Of a stretch of 64,000 nt of DNA, positions 26,998 through 34,369 are shown one piece after another; the first letter of the stretch is position 1; the number at the start of each line of letters is the position of its first letter. The notes under the pieces are model-generated. The model did not search any database. It had not been told where the DNA came from and saw only the letters and a list, made by a program, of their open reading frames with translations. Source of the stretch: CAZSDU01 sp963662525 (GTDB lineage Bacteria > Bacteroidota > Bacteroidia > Bacteroidales > FEN-979). The stretch covers positions 2,604,001-2,668,000 of the forward strand of contig OY759717.1 in assembly GCA_963662525.1 (NCBI GenBank). Reading direction: 5' to 3'. Position numbers and translations under genes: made by a program.

Positions 26998-28221
26998 ATG
27001 TTCAATAAAATGACAGGAACCAGAAAGATGAAGATCAGATTTTTTTTATTATGCAGTTTTGCTCTATTATTGACCCGGACATTTGGACAGGATACCGAGC
27101 AACCCAATGTAATCACGACAGCCGTACCATTTTTAACCATTGCCCCGGATGCCCGTGGCGGAGGTCTGGGAGATATGGGCGTTGCCACCACACCGGATGA
27201 TTATTCCATTTTCTGGAATCCTGCAAAGTATGCGTTTGCTGATAAAGCTTTCGGTTTCGGCGTGGGTTACGTACCCTGGTTACGGGGTCTGGTTAACGAT
27301 ATTGGTCTGGCTTCCGTGGTTGGTTATGGAAAAATTGGAGATAAGCAGGCCATTGCTGCATCTCTTCGCTTTTTCTCTATGGGTGAAGTTGCGTACACGG
27401 ATGATTACGGGAACCCCCTGGGGGATTATAAGCCCAACGAATTTGCCATTGACGCAACGTATGCCAGGAAATTCTCTCCTTCTTTCAGCGGTGCTATTGT
27501 TGGAAGATTTATTTATTCCAACCTGACTCCAGGCTATAACGGCACCATTGAAACCCGCCCGGGAATGGCAGGGGCTGCCGACATTGCCCTTTATTATCAT
27601 AAAGAACTGGAAATTAAAGGACTCACCGGAGCATGGATCGATTTCGGTTTTAGTATTGCCAACATCGGGAATAAAATTTCCTACAGCAGTTCTACCTTAT
27701 TTCCCGACTTTATTCCTACTACCCTTCGCCTGGGCCCATCCTTTACCATGGACCTCGATGAATATAACCGCCTTTCATTTGGTGTGGAATTCAGCAAGCT
27801 CCTGGTTCCGACTCCGCCCATTTATTATCCCGATTCCGTTGGTCCGGATGGCGAAAAAGTCATTAAAAAAGGAATGAACCCCAATGTTTCCGTGGTACAG
27901 GGGATGATACAGTCATTCTATGATGCCCCCTACGGGTTCAAAGAAGAAATCCAGGAAATCAATGTTGCTGCATCAGCAGAATACTGGTACAACAAATTGT
28001 TTTCTATCCGTGCCGGGTACTTCTATGAGTCAAAATATAAGGGCGACCGTCAGTTCTTTACCCTGGGCGCCGGTTTGAGATACAATGTTTTCGGACTCGA
28101 TTTCTCATACCTGATCCCGGTGAAAAACAATAATCCACTTCAGAATACCTTACAGTTTACCCTGCTCTTTAATTTCGACAAACCGAAAGCTGCTGCCACC
28201 AAGGAATCGGGAACCAAATAA
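26998..28221 (+). CDS. porV: T9SS outer-membrane protein PorV (LptO)
   Basis: 407 aa; the ATG at 27028 would give a tighter signal peptide (MKIRFFLLCSFALLLTRTFG) and is an equally good start. After cleavage come TTAVPFLTIAPDARGGGLGD and ATTPDDYSIFWNPAKYAF, diagnostic of PorV. The rest is a FadL-like beta-barrel, ending GLRYNVFGLDFSYLIPV. PorV shuttles T9SS cargo from the translocon to PorU. Its place 77 bp behind the two porU-type genes agrees with a functional unit. Confidence 0.9.
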   Translation: MFNKMTGTRKMKIRFFLLCSFALLLTRTFGQDTEQPNVITTAVPFLTIAPDARGGGLGDMGVATTPDDYSIFWNPAKYAFADKAFGFGVGYVPWLRGLVNDIGLASVVGYGKIGDKQAIAASLRFFSMGEVAYTDDYGNPLGDYKPNEFAIDATYARKFSPSFSGAIVGRFIYSNLTPGYNGTIETRPGMAGAADIALYYHKELEIKGLTGAWIDFGFSIANIGNKISYSSSTLFPDFIPTTLRLGPSFTMDLDEYNRLSFGVEFSKLLVPTPPIYYPDSVGPDGEKVIKKGMNPNVSVVQGMIQSFYDAPYGFKEEIQEINVAASAEYWYNKLFSIRAGYFYESKYKGDRQFFTLGAGLRYNVFGLDFSYLIPVKNNNPLQNTLQFTLLFNFDKPKAAATKESGTK

Positions 28222-28276
28222 GTTGGTGAGTTGGTGAGTTGGTGAGTTGGTGAGTTGGTGAGTTGGTGAGTTGGTG
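28221..28276. repeat. octanucleotide tandem repeat, 7 units of AGTTGGTG
   Basis: Seven perfect 8-bp units. The first base is the last base of the porV stop codon and the array ends 22 bp before the ispF start. It is the reverse complement (rotated) of the octamer at 8127-8190 and 30314-30377. Confidence 0.95.
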
Positions 28277-28297
28277 GAATTTATTAATTGTGATACA

Positions 28298-28777
28298 GTG
28301 AGAATCAGAGTTGGGTTTGGGTTTGATACACATAAACTTGAAGACGGGCTTGAACTGCACCTCGGCGGGATTACGATACCACATACCAGTGGTTCCCTCG
28401 GGCATTCCGATGCCGATGTATTGATTCATGCTATCATAGATGCACTTTTAGGGGCTTCCGGATTACCTGATATCGGTAATCAGTTTCCGGATAATGATGC
28501 CCGGTATAAAAGTATCGACAGTAAAATCCTGCTTCAGAAAACCCTGGCGATGATCAATGCCAAAGGATATGCTATTGGAAATATTGATTCCACCATAGTC
28601 CTTCAGCGTCCAAAAATCAGTGAATATATCCCCTCAATGGTACAGACCCTTGCTGACATCCTGCGAATTGGTGAAGATCAGCTATCTGTAAAAGCAAAGA
28701 CCAGCGAAAAACTCGGTTTTATCGGCCGGGAAGAAGGAATCTCAGCCTATGCTACCGTTTTGCTGGAAAAGGTCTAA
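28298..28777 (+). CDS. ispF: 2-C-methyl-D-erythritol 2,4-cyclodiphosphate synthase
   Basis: 159 aa from the GTG at 28298, which gives the family's usual N-terminus MRIRVGFGFDTHKLEDG. Earlier TTG/GTG codons lie within or next to the octamer repeat and are unlikely. It has the metal-binding DTHKL and the HSDADVLIHAIIDALLGA motif, DNDARYKSIDS and KAKTSEKLGFIGREEGI at the end. It makes the cyclic diphosphate of the MEP isoprenoid pathway. The length equals the typical 155-160 aa. Confidence 0.93.
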   Translation: MRIRVGFGFDTHKLEDGLELHLGGITIPHTSGSLGHSDADVLIHAIIDALLGASGLPDIGNQFPDNDARYKSIDSKILLQKTLAMINAKGYAIGNIDSTIVLQRPKISEYIPSMVQTLADILRIGEDQLSVKAKTSEKLGFIGREEGISAYATVLLEKV

Positions 28778-28785
28778 CTTTTCCC

Positions 28786-28815
28786 TTGTATTTTCAAAAT
28801 ATCCTCTTACCTTTG
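28786..28815 (+). promoter_or_regulatory. promoter of the rpsF-rpsR-rplI operon
   Basis: TTG at 28786-28788 and TACCTTTG at 28808-28815 with a 19-bp spacer, the full Bacteroidota -33/-7 pattern. The rpsF ATG follows 42 bp later. This is one of the clearest promoters in the window. Confidence 0.75.
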
Positions 28816-28857
28816 CAAACCTTTTTAAAACCATAAATTAATTAAAATCAACGAGAA

Positions 28858-29217
28858 ATGTTAAAACAGTACGAAACCGTTTTCATTATGACTCCCGTTT
28901 TGTCTGATGAACAGATGAAGGAAACGGTAGATAAGTATCAGAAGTTCCTCGTCAGCAAAGGCGCTGAGATCGTATTCGAGGATCACTGGGGATTGCGTAA
29001 ACTCGCCTATCCTGTACAGAAAAAATCAACCGGATTTTATCATCTGATTGAATTCAAGGCCGACCCTACCCTGATCAGGGATTGGGAAATTACTTTTAAA
29101 CGTGATGAACGTATTCTTCGTTTTCTGACCGTTGTGCTTGACAAGCATATGCTTGCATACAGCGAGAAAAAGCGCAAGCTGAAAACAGAAAAAGCAAAAG
29201 CTGAAAAAGAATCATAA
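28858..29217 (+). CDS. rpsF: 30S ribosomal protein S6
   Basis: 119 aa, starting MLKQYETVFIMTPVLSDEQM, with WGLRKLAYPVQKKSTGFYHL and FKRDERILRFLTVVLD. The C-terminal tail is lysine-rich (KKRKLKTEKAKAEKE), as often in Bacteroidota. First gene of the S6-S18-L9 operon; S6 binds 16S rRNA together with S18. Confidence 0.96.
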   Translation: MLKQYETVFIMTPVLSDEQMKETVDKYQKFLVSKGAEIVFEDHWGLRKLAYPVQKKSTGFYHLIEFKADPTLIRDWEITFKRDERILRFLTVVLDKHMLAYSEKKRKLKTEKAKAEKES

Positions 29218-29234
29218 TCATAAAAAAAAGTAAT

Positions 29235-29507
29235 ATGGCAACTCAACAATCAGGCGAAATAAAGTATTTGACCCCCATCGCGGTCGATACCAAAAAGAAA
29301 AAATACTGCCGTTTCAAGAAAAGCGGAATCAAGTATATTGATTATAAAGATGCAGATTTCCTGCTGAAATTCGTGAATGAACAGGGTAAAATTCTGCCGC
29401 GCAGAATTACCGGTACTTCCACGAAATATCAACGGAAAGTTGCACAGGCAATTAAACGGGCAAGGCATATTGCACTCATGCCTTATGTCGGAGATTTATT
29501 AAAATAA
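29235..29507 (+). CDS. rpsR: 30S ribosomal protein S18
   Basis: 90 aa, with KKYCRFKKSGIKYIDYKD, LPRRITGTSTKYQRKVAQAI and KRARHIALMPYV, standard S18 signatures. The gap after rpsF is 17 bp. It lies in the usual order between S6 and L9. Confidence 0.96.
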   Translation: MATQQSGEIKYLTPIAVDTKKKKYCRFKKSGIKYIDYKDADFLLKFVNEQGKILPRRITGTSTKYQRKVAQAIKRARHIALMPYVGDLLK

Positions 29508-29513
29508 AGGAGG
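29507..29513 (+). promoter_or_regulatory. strong Shine-Dalgarno sequence before rplI
   Basis: AAGGAGG at 29507-29513 starts in the rpsR stop codon and sits 8 bases before the rplI ATG. It is a perfect anti-16S match, uncommon in Bacteroidota, where most genes (including the neighbours here) lack such a site. Confidence 0.8.
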
Positions 29514-29521
29514 GGACAAAC

Positions 29522-29971
29522 ATGGAAGTTATTTTAAAGCAGGATGTTCCCAATCTGGGATATACCAACGAAAAGATCACTGTAAAGCCAGGCTATGCCA
29601 GAAATTACCTGATTCCCCAGGGAATCGCAATCCTGGCCACCGAAACCAACAAAAAAGTTTTGGCTGAAGTACTGAAGCAAAAAGCGCATAAGGAAGCCAA
29701 GATTAAAAACTCAGCAGAAGATCTGGCCAAGGGCCTGGAAAACCTGACCGTGAAGATCGGTGCAAAAGCTGCAGAATCAGGAAAAATCTTCGGCTCAGTG
29801 AATACCATACAGATCGCCCAGGCATTGAAAGACCAGTTCAATTTCGAGATCGACCGGAAAAAAATCCATGTCGACCATGAACACATTAAGGAATTGGGCA
29901 CTTATAAGGCTAAAATATTCCTGCATAAAGATGTACACGTTGAAATCACCTTTGAAGTTTTTGCCGAATAG
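29522..29971 (+). CDS. rplI: 50S ribosomal protein L9
   Basis: 149 aa. MEVILKQDVPNLGYTNEKI and VKPGYARNYLIPQGIA form the N-terminal rRNA-binding domain; the connecting helix and the C-terminal domain (GKIFGSVNTIQIAQAL) are complete. Last gene of the operon, followed by a terminator at 30002-30030. Confidence 0.96.
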   Translation: MEVILKQDVPNLGYTNEKITVKPGYARNYLIPQGIAILATETNKKVLAEVLKQKAHKEAKIKNSAEDLAKGLENLTVKIGAKAAESGKIFGSVNTIQIAQALKDQFNFEIDRKKIHVDHEHIKELGTYKAKIFLHKDVHVEITFEVFAE

Positions 29972-30001
29972 TAAAAAACCAGGGATTTTATTTACCTTTA
30001 T

Positions 30002-30030
30002 ACCGGTATCCTGTCGATACCGGTTTTTTT
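30002..30030 (+). terminator. rho-independent terminator after rplI
   Basis: A perfect 9-bp stem ACCGGTATC/GATACCGGT with a 5-base loop (CTGTC), followed by a T run to 30030. The run abuts the ATG (30031) of the next gene, so that gene is either expressed by read-through or from a promoter inside this short gap; a weak candidate TACCTTTA lies just before the stem. Confidence 0.85.
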
Positions 30031-30843
30031 ATGCTTTCAAACAACCAGATAAAACAAATTGCAGCCCTGAAAATGAAGAAATTCAGGGAGGAAACCGATC
30101 AGTTTATTGCTGAAGGACATAAACTTGTTCTTGATCTCATCAACAGCAAGTATCAGATATCAGGAATTTATGCAATCCCTGAATGGATCCATTCAAACGG
30201 CAGGGAACTTGAAGGGAAAAAAATCCCTGTTCTTGAAACCACCCCAAACGAAATGAAACGCATCTCGGCACTGTCAACTCCAAGTCCTGTGCTGGCTGTT
30301 GTAAAAATGGAAGCTCACCATCTCGCCAACTCACCATCTCACCACCTCACCAACTCACCACCTCACCACCTCACCAACTCTTTATCCCTTGCCCTCGACG
30401 ACATCCGTGATCCGGGCAACCTTGGAACCATGATCAGAATTGCTGACTGGTTTGGAATCCAAACGCTGTTTTGTTCCCCATCCTCTGTCGATCTGTATAA
30501 CCCCAAGGTGATTCAGGCAAGCATGGGGTCAATAACCAGAGTAAAAATATTTTATACTGAACTGGAACCCTTGTTGAAACTGGTTTCAGGAAAAATTCGG
30601 GTATATGGCGCCTTGTTGGAAGGCGATAGTCTCTACGGCCAAAATCTGAGCAATGAAGGAATCATCCTGATCGGAAACGAGTCCAGGGGCATCTCTTCCA
30701 GGCTTATACCCTTGATCTCCCACCGGATTTTTATACCAGCCTATGGAAATAATGACAACGGGAAAGCGGAATCATTGAATGCTTCAATGGCTGCTGCTAT
30801 AATTTGTGCGGAGTTCAGAAGACAATCAGGAATTATGAATTAG
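30031..30843 (+). CDS. TrmH/SpoU family RNA 2'-O-methyltransferase with repeat insert
   Basis: 270 aa. An N-terminal substrate-binding domain of RlmB/TrmH type (AALKMKKFREETDQFIAEGH) and a C-terminal SPOUT domain with ALDDIRDPGNLGTMIRIADW, ASMGSITRVKIFYT, LIGNESRGIS and ESLNASMAAAIICAEF, all four SPOUT motifs. Residues about 94-117 consist of an 8-residue repeat (HHLANSPS, HHLTNSPP, HHLTNSLS) encoded by a 64-bp octamer array. It sits in the linker between the two domains, so activity may survive. It likely methylates a ribose in 23S rRNA or tRNA; the exact target is unknown. Confidence 0.88.
   Translation: MLSNNQIKQIAALKMKKFREETDQFIAEGHKLVLDLINSKYQISGIYAIPEWIHSNGRELEGKKIPVLETTPNEMKRISALSTPSPVLAVVKMEAHHLANSPSHHLTNSPPHHLTNSLSLALDDIRDPGNLGTMIRIADWFGIQTLFCSPSSVDLYNPKVIQASMGSITRVKIFYTELEPLLKLVSGKIRVYGALLEGDSLYGQNLSNEGIILIGNESRGISSRLIPLISHRIFIPAYGNNDNGKAESLNASMAAAIICAEFRRQSGIMN
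30314..30377. repeat. octamer array inside the trmH-type gene
   Basis: Eight 8-bp units, CTCACCAN with one CTCGCCAA variant, within the reading frame. Three octamers make 24 bp, so the protein shows an 8-residue period. It is the same octamer as at 8127-8190. Confidence 0.95.
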
Positions 30844-30850
30844 GATTTCA

Positions 30851-32137
30851 ATGAGAAATTATTTAGAATTCTGTTTTTGGGTTATTCTTTCAATATTTTT
30901 TCTTTCAGGAGTTTCCTGCAAGGCAGGGAGTTTCCCAAATGAGAATGCGGTTTTTAGTGCCAGTATTAAAACGGTGCAATTATACAGGCAAGGGTTTGAA
31001 TTATCTGCTCCCATTATTACCCTGAATTCAGGGGAAAGACTTAAACTCTCATTCGACGACCTGAATGCAGATAACAAGCGGTATAAATATACCATTGTGC
31101 ATTGCGAGGCCGATTGGTCACTTTCGTCCGAACTCAGTGTATCGGACTATATATCCGGTTATACCGAAGAGTTTATTGAGAACTACTCCGGTTCATATAA
31201 TACTACTGTTCTTTACACCCATTATACCGCTGTGTTTCCCTCTTCCAACATGAGTCCGAAGATTTCGGGAAATTATATGCTTTTAGTCTATGATGATGAA
31301 CCTTCAAAGCTTGCTTTTACAAGGCGTTTTATGGTGGCAGAAGCAACCGCGGTGGGAATTACCGGAAAAATATCACAGCCTTCCCGGTTTGACTACCGGA
31401 ATTCAGGGCAGCAGATCGACTTTCAGGTCGAACTCCATAGTTTTCCTGTATCCGATGTGAGCAGGGAGATCAGCGTTGTGGTGCAGCAAAATGAACGCTG
31501 GGACAATGCCCTTCGGCAGATACAGCCACGCTTTATCCGGGGTAACGTTCTGGATTATACCTATGATGATAATAACGTCTTTTCAGCGGGAAATGAATTC
31601 CGTAGTTTTGACACGAAAAGTTTATTGTACCAGTCGGAACGGATTGGCAGGATTAGTTATGATACAACCTACCAGGTAGTTCTTCTTCCGGATCAGCCGC
31701 GGACTTATAAAAATTACACCTTTGATCAGGAAATCAATGGCAGGTTTTTTATAAAAAATGAGGAGCATGCCCAGGATAGCGAAATAGAAGCCGATTATGC
31801 CTGGATACATTTTTTTCTGCCTTTCCCCGCCATGCCTTCAAACGGATCCATGTATTTAATGGGGGCCCTGACTGACTGGAAATTGGATCAATCAGGGAAA
31901 ATGAATTATAATTTTAACCGCAAAGGCTTCGAAAAGAACCTGTTTATGAAACAGGGATACTATAATTATATTTATGTATTCCTTGAAAACGGAAAAAAAA
32001 TGGCGGATGAATCACTTATTGAAGGAAGTCATTGGGAAACGGAAAATGATTATACTATTTATGTCTACTTCCATGAAACCGGGGAGCAATACGATAGGCT
32101 CATTGCAACCCGGGAGCTGAACAGTCACGTGAAGTAA
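30851..32137 (+). CDS. type IX secretion system plug protein (DUF5103 family)
   Basis: 428 aa with an N-terminal signal sequence that ends near SGVSC (a lipobox-like LSGVSC). The first domain has SIKTVQLYRQGFELSAPIIT and FDDLNADNKRYKYTIVHCEA, which match the DUF5103/T9SS plug family. A later Ig/CBM-like C-terminal part has MYLMGALTDWKL and YYNYIYVFLENG. The plug closes the SprA translocon when no cargo is bound (known from the SprA-Plug structure). No sprA in the window. The start ATG follows trmH by 7 bp. Confidence 0.82.
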   Translation: MRNYLEFCFWVILSIFFLSGVSCKAGSFPNENAVFSASIKTVQLYRQGFELSAPIITLNSGERLKLSFDDLNADNKRYKYTIVHCEADWSLSSELSVSDYISGYTEEFIENYSGSYNTTVLYTHYTAVFPSSNMSPKISGNYMLLVYDDEPSKLAFTRRFMVAEATAVGITGKISQPSRFDYRNSGQQIDFQVELHSFPVSDVSREISVVVQQNERWDNALRQIQPRFIRGNVLDYTYDDNNVFSAGNEFRSFDTKSLLYQSERIGRISYDTTYQVVLLPDQPRTYKNYTFDQEINGRFFIKNEEHAQDSEIEADYAWIHFFLPFPAMPSNGSMYLMGALTDWKLDQSGKMNYNFNRKGFEKNLFMKQGYYNYIYVFLENGKKMADESLIEGSHWETENDYTIYVYFHETGEQYDRLIATRELNSHVK

Positions 32138-32186
32138 TGTATCTTCTTACCGATTACCAGAAAAACAGCAACATATACGAATTTAT

Positions 32187-32220
32187 ATTTTGACTTAGGG
32201 CTGCTGTTGACCTATCTTTG
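32187..32220 (+). promoter_or_regulatory. promoter of the LruC lipoprotein gene
   Basis: TTTTG at 32187-32191 and TATCTTTG at 32213-32220 with a 21-bp spacer, 17 bp before the ATG. A good -33/-7 match. Confidence 0.65.
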
Positions 32221-32237
32221 TTTAAAATTATAGTGAT

Positions 32238-34316
32238 ATGAAAAAATTATTCGGGATTTTCAACGCAAGCGTTTTATTGGTTTTTATCCTTTCGCTTGCA
32301 TTGGGTTTATCCTTTCTGAGCTCCTGTAAAAAAAGCCCTGAACCGGATCCTTCGGATAAACTGAAGCCCATGGATGACTTAATTATTGCACGGAATTTCG
32401 ACTGGTCAACAAGCCGGACTATTTCCATTTCGATCATTGCCCGCGACAACCAGGATAATCCGCTGAATAATGTCAGGTTCAATGTTTATACCAGCAGTCC
32501 GGATTCCGGGGGAGTGCTGATGTTCAGCGGGAGCACGGATGCTTCCGGTCTGTGGGCTGTTACCCAGACGATCCCTGCATATCTGGATAAACTCCTGGTC
32601 ACGAATACCTACCTGGGACTTGTTCATGAACAAACCCTGGCTGTTGTCGGGAATAAGGTTACCGGCATTTTCGGCGGATTAGCCCCAAACCCGGTAAAAT
32701 TGAAATCCTCAGAAGGATTTGTTCCTAGTCCTTTGAGTGGGGTTTATTATATGGGCTCTTTTAATTCCCTGGGGGTTCCTTCTTACATGGAGCCACAAAA
32801 TGATCCGGTTGATGCCATATTGCTGAACGACCTGAATGCTTCTTTACCGGAAAGACAGCCTGTGCCCACATACCATCCCGAATACCTTGCCAGTACAGTA
32901 CCCGATAACCTTAACCTGGTTGAACTCTGTGATGTATGGGTAACTTATATCACGGAAGGTGCAGGTTGGTATAACTCATTGGGTTATTTTACTTTCAATA
33001 CGAATTCACCTCCGACTACCGCTGCCGGTATTGATTCCATCAAAATTGTATTTCCAAATTTATCCAATTATGGTACTAATTCGTCCGGAAGTGGCTATAC
33101 AGGTGGCGGAGGATTATATCCGGGGAATAAAGTATATCTGGGACGTTTTCCTGCCGGGAAGTCTATTGGTTGGGTCATTTTTGCGAATGGCTGGAGTGGC
33201 GGCAATGTGACGAACGGGAATTACCGGCTGTATTCTATTCCTGCTCTAAATCCTGAAACCAATCCAAGTCTGAAGAAACATACCATCATGCTTCGTGATC
33301 CCACCCGCTATTCCATCATGTTTGGATTTGAAGATGTCCGAAGAGACCAGAGTTCAGATCAGGATTTCAACGATGGCATCCTATACATGAAAGCCAACCC
33401 AGTCACAGGTATTAATACCGATGGTATGCCAACCGTACACACCACACAACCCGATGCGGATGGTGATGGAGTTCCTGATGTTTTTGACGATTACCCTGCT
33501 GATCCTACCAAGGCCTATGATAACTGGTATCCGGGAAAAACAACTTACAGTTCCCTGGCATTTGAGGATCTCTGGCCGGGCAAAGGTGACTATGATTTCA
33601 ATGATCTGGTAATCAGTTATCGCTTCAACCAGATCACCAATGCCCAGAATAAAGTGGTTCAGGTCAAAGCCACGTTGATCACAGAGGCCATGGGAGCCAG
33701 TCTTCACAATGCATTCGGTTTCCAGATGCCCGTTGCCCCAGGTGATATTGCGAATGTAACAGGGATCGACCTGCGTCACGGACTGATAGACCTGGCAGCC
33801 AATAATACGGAAGCCGGGCAGACCAAAGCAGTCGTCATTGTTTATGATGATGCCTATGACAGGCTTCCATCCCCTGGAGGAACCGGGACAAATACGGATC
33901 CGGGTCAGCCTTATGTCACCCCCGATACCATGCGCCTGACGATCAACATGAGCAGTCCGGTTTCTCTGGCTGTGATTGGTGCGCCACCCTATAACCCCTT
34001 TATCATTGTTAACCAGAACCGTAACCGGGAAGTGCACCTTCCTGATAAACCTCCGACCGATAAGGTCAATGGTTTGGATTTTGGGACGCAGAATGATGAT
34101 AGTCAGCCGGCAAGCGGAAGGTATTACAAAACAACCAACAATCTTCCCTGGGCAATTTGTATCGCAGATAAATTCAGTTATGTTTCCGAAAGGAATCCGG
34201 TTAACATGGCTTATCTGAAATTCAACGCCTGGGCAGAAAGTTCAGGATCTCAATACCCTGACTGGTTTAAAGATCTTTCAGGATATCGTAATAGCACCCT
34301 CATTTATTCTCATTAA
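32238..34316 (+). CDS. LruC-domain surface lipoprotein with Ca-binding-like repeat
   Basis: 692 aa. Lipoprotein signal (LGLSFLSSC, Cys about residue 31). Residues 40-140 look like an Ig-like domain. About residues 405-425 hold a thrombospondin type 3-like calcium motif (DADGDGVPDVFDDYPADP). The C-terminal LruC/DUF4842 domain has YSSLAFEDLWPGKGDYDFND and VVQVKATLITEAMGASLHNA. A second D-rich segment (RDQSSDQDFNDGILYMKANP) resembles DUF4114. LruC proteins are exposed or secreted; their function is unknown. A strong terminator follows. Confidence 0.8.
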   Translation: MKKLFGIFNASVLLVFILSLALGLSFLSSCKKSPEPDPSDKLKPMDDLIIARNFDWSTSRTISISIIARDNQDNPLNNVRFNVYTSSPDSGGVLMFSGSTDASGLWAVTQTIPAYLDKLLVTNTYLGLVHEQTLAVVGNKVTGIFGGLAPNPVKLKSSEGFVPSPLSGVYYMGSFNSLGVPSYMEPQNDPVDAILLNDLNASLPERQPVPTYHPEYLASTVPDNLNLVELCDVWVTYITEGAGWYNSLGYFTFNTNSPPTTAAGIDSIKIVFPNLSNYGTNSSGSGYTGGGGLYPGNKVYLGRFPAGKSIGWVIFANGWSGGNVTNGNYRLYSIPALNPETNPSLKKHTIMLRDPTRYSIMFGFEDVRRDQSSDQDFNDGILYMKANPVTGINTDGMPTVHTTQPDADGDGVPDVFDDYPADPTKAYDNWYPGKTTYSSLAFEDLWPGKGDYDFNDLVISYRFNQITNAQNKVVQVKATLITEAMGASLHNAFGFQMPVAPGDIANVTGIDLRHGLIDLAANNTEAGQTKAVVIVYDDAYDRLPSPGGTGTNTDPGQPYVTPDTMRLTINMSSPVSLAVIGAPPYNPFIIVNQNRNREVHLPDKPPTDKVNGLDFGTQNDDSQPASGRYYKTTNNLPWAICIADKFSYVSERNPVNMAYLKFNAWAESSGSQYPDWFKDLSGYRNSTLIYSH

Positions 34317-34339
34317 GTTGTTTTTGTTAGTCATCGGGG

Positions 34340-34366
34340 CGCCCGGGCAAATTGTCCGGGCGTTTC
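34340..34366. terminator. terminator between convergent lruC-type gene and tamL
   Basis: CGCCCGGGC paired with GTCCGGGCG (one G-T pair), loop AAATT, followed by TTTCT on the plus strand. It is 24 bp after the LruC gene and 4 bp before the tamL stop. Confidence 0.75.
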
Positions 34367-34369
34367 TGC

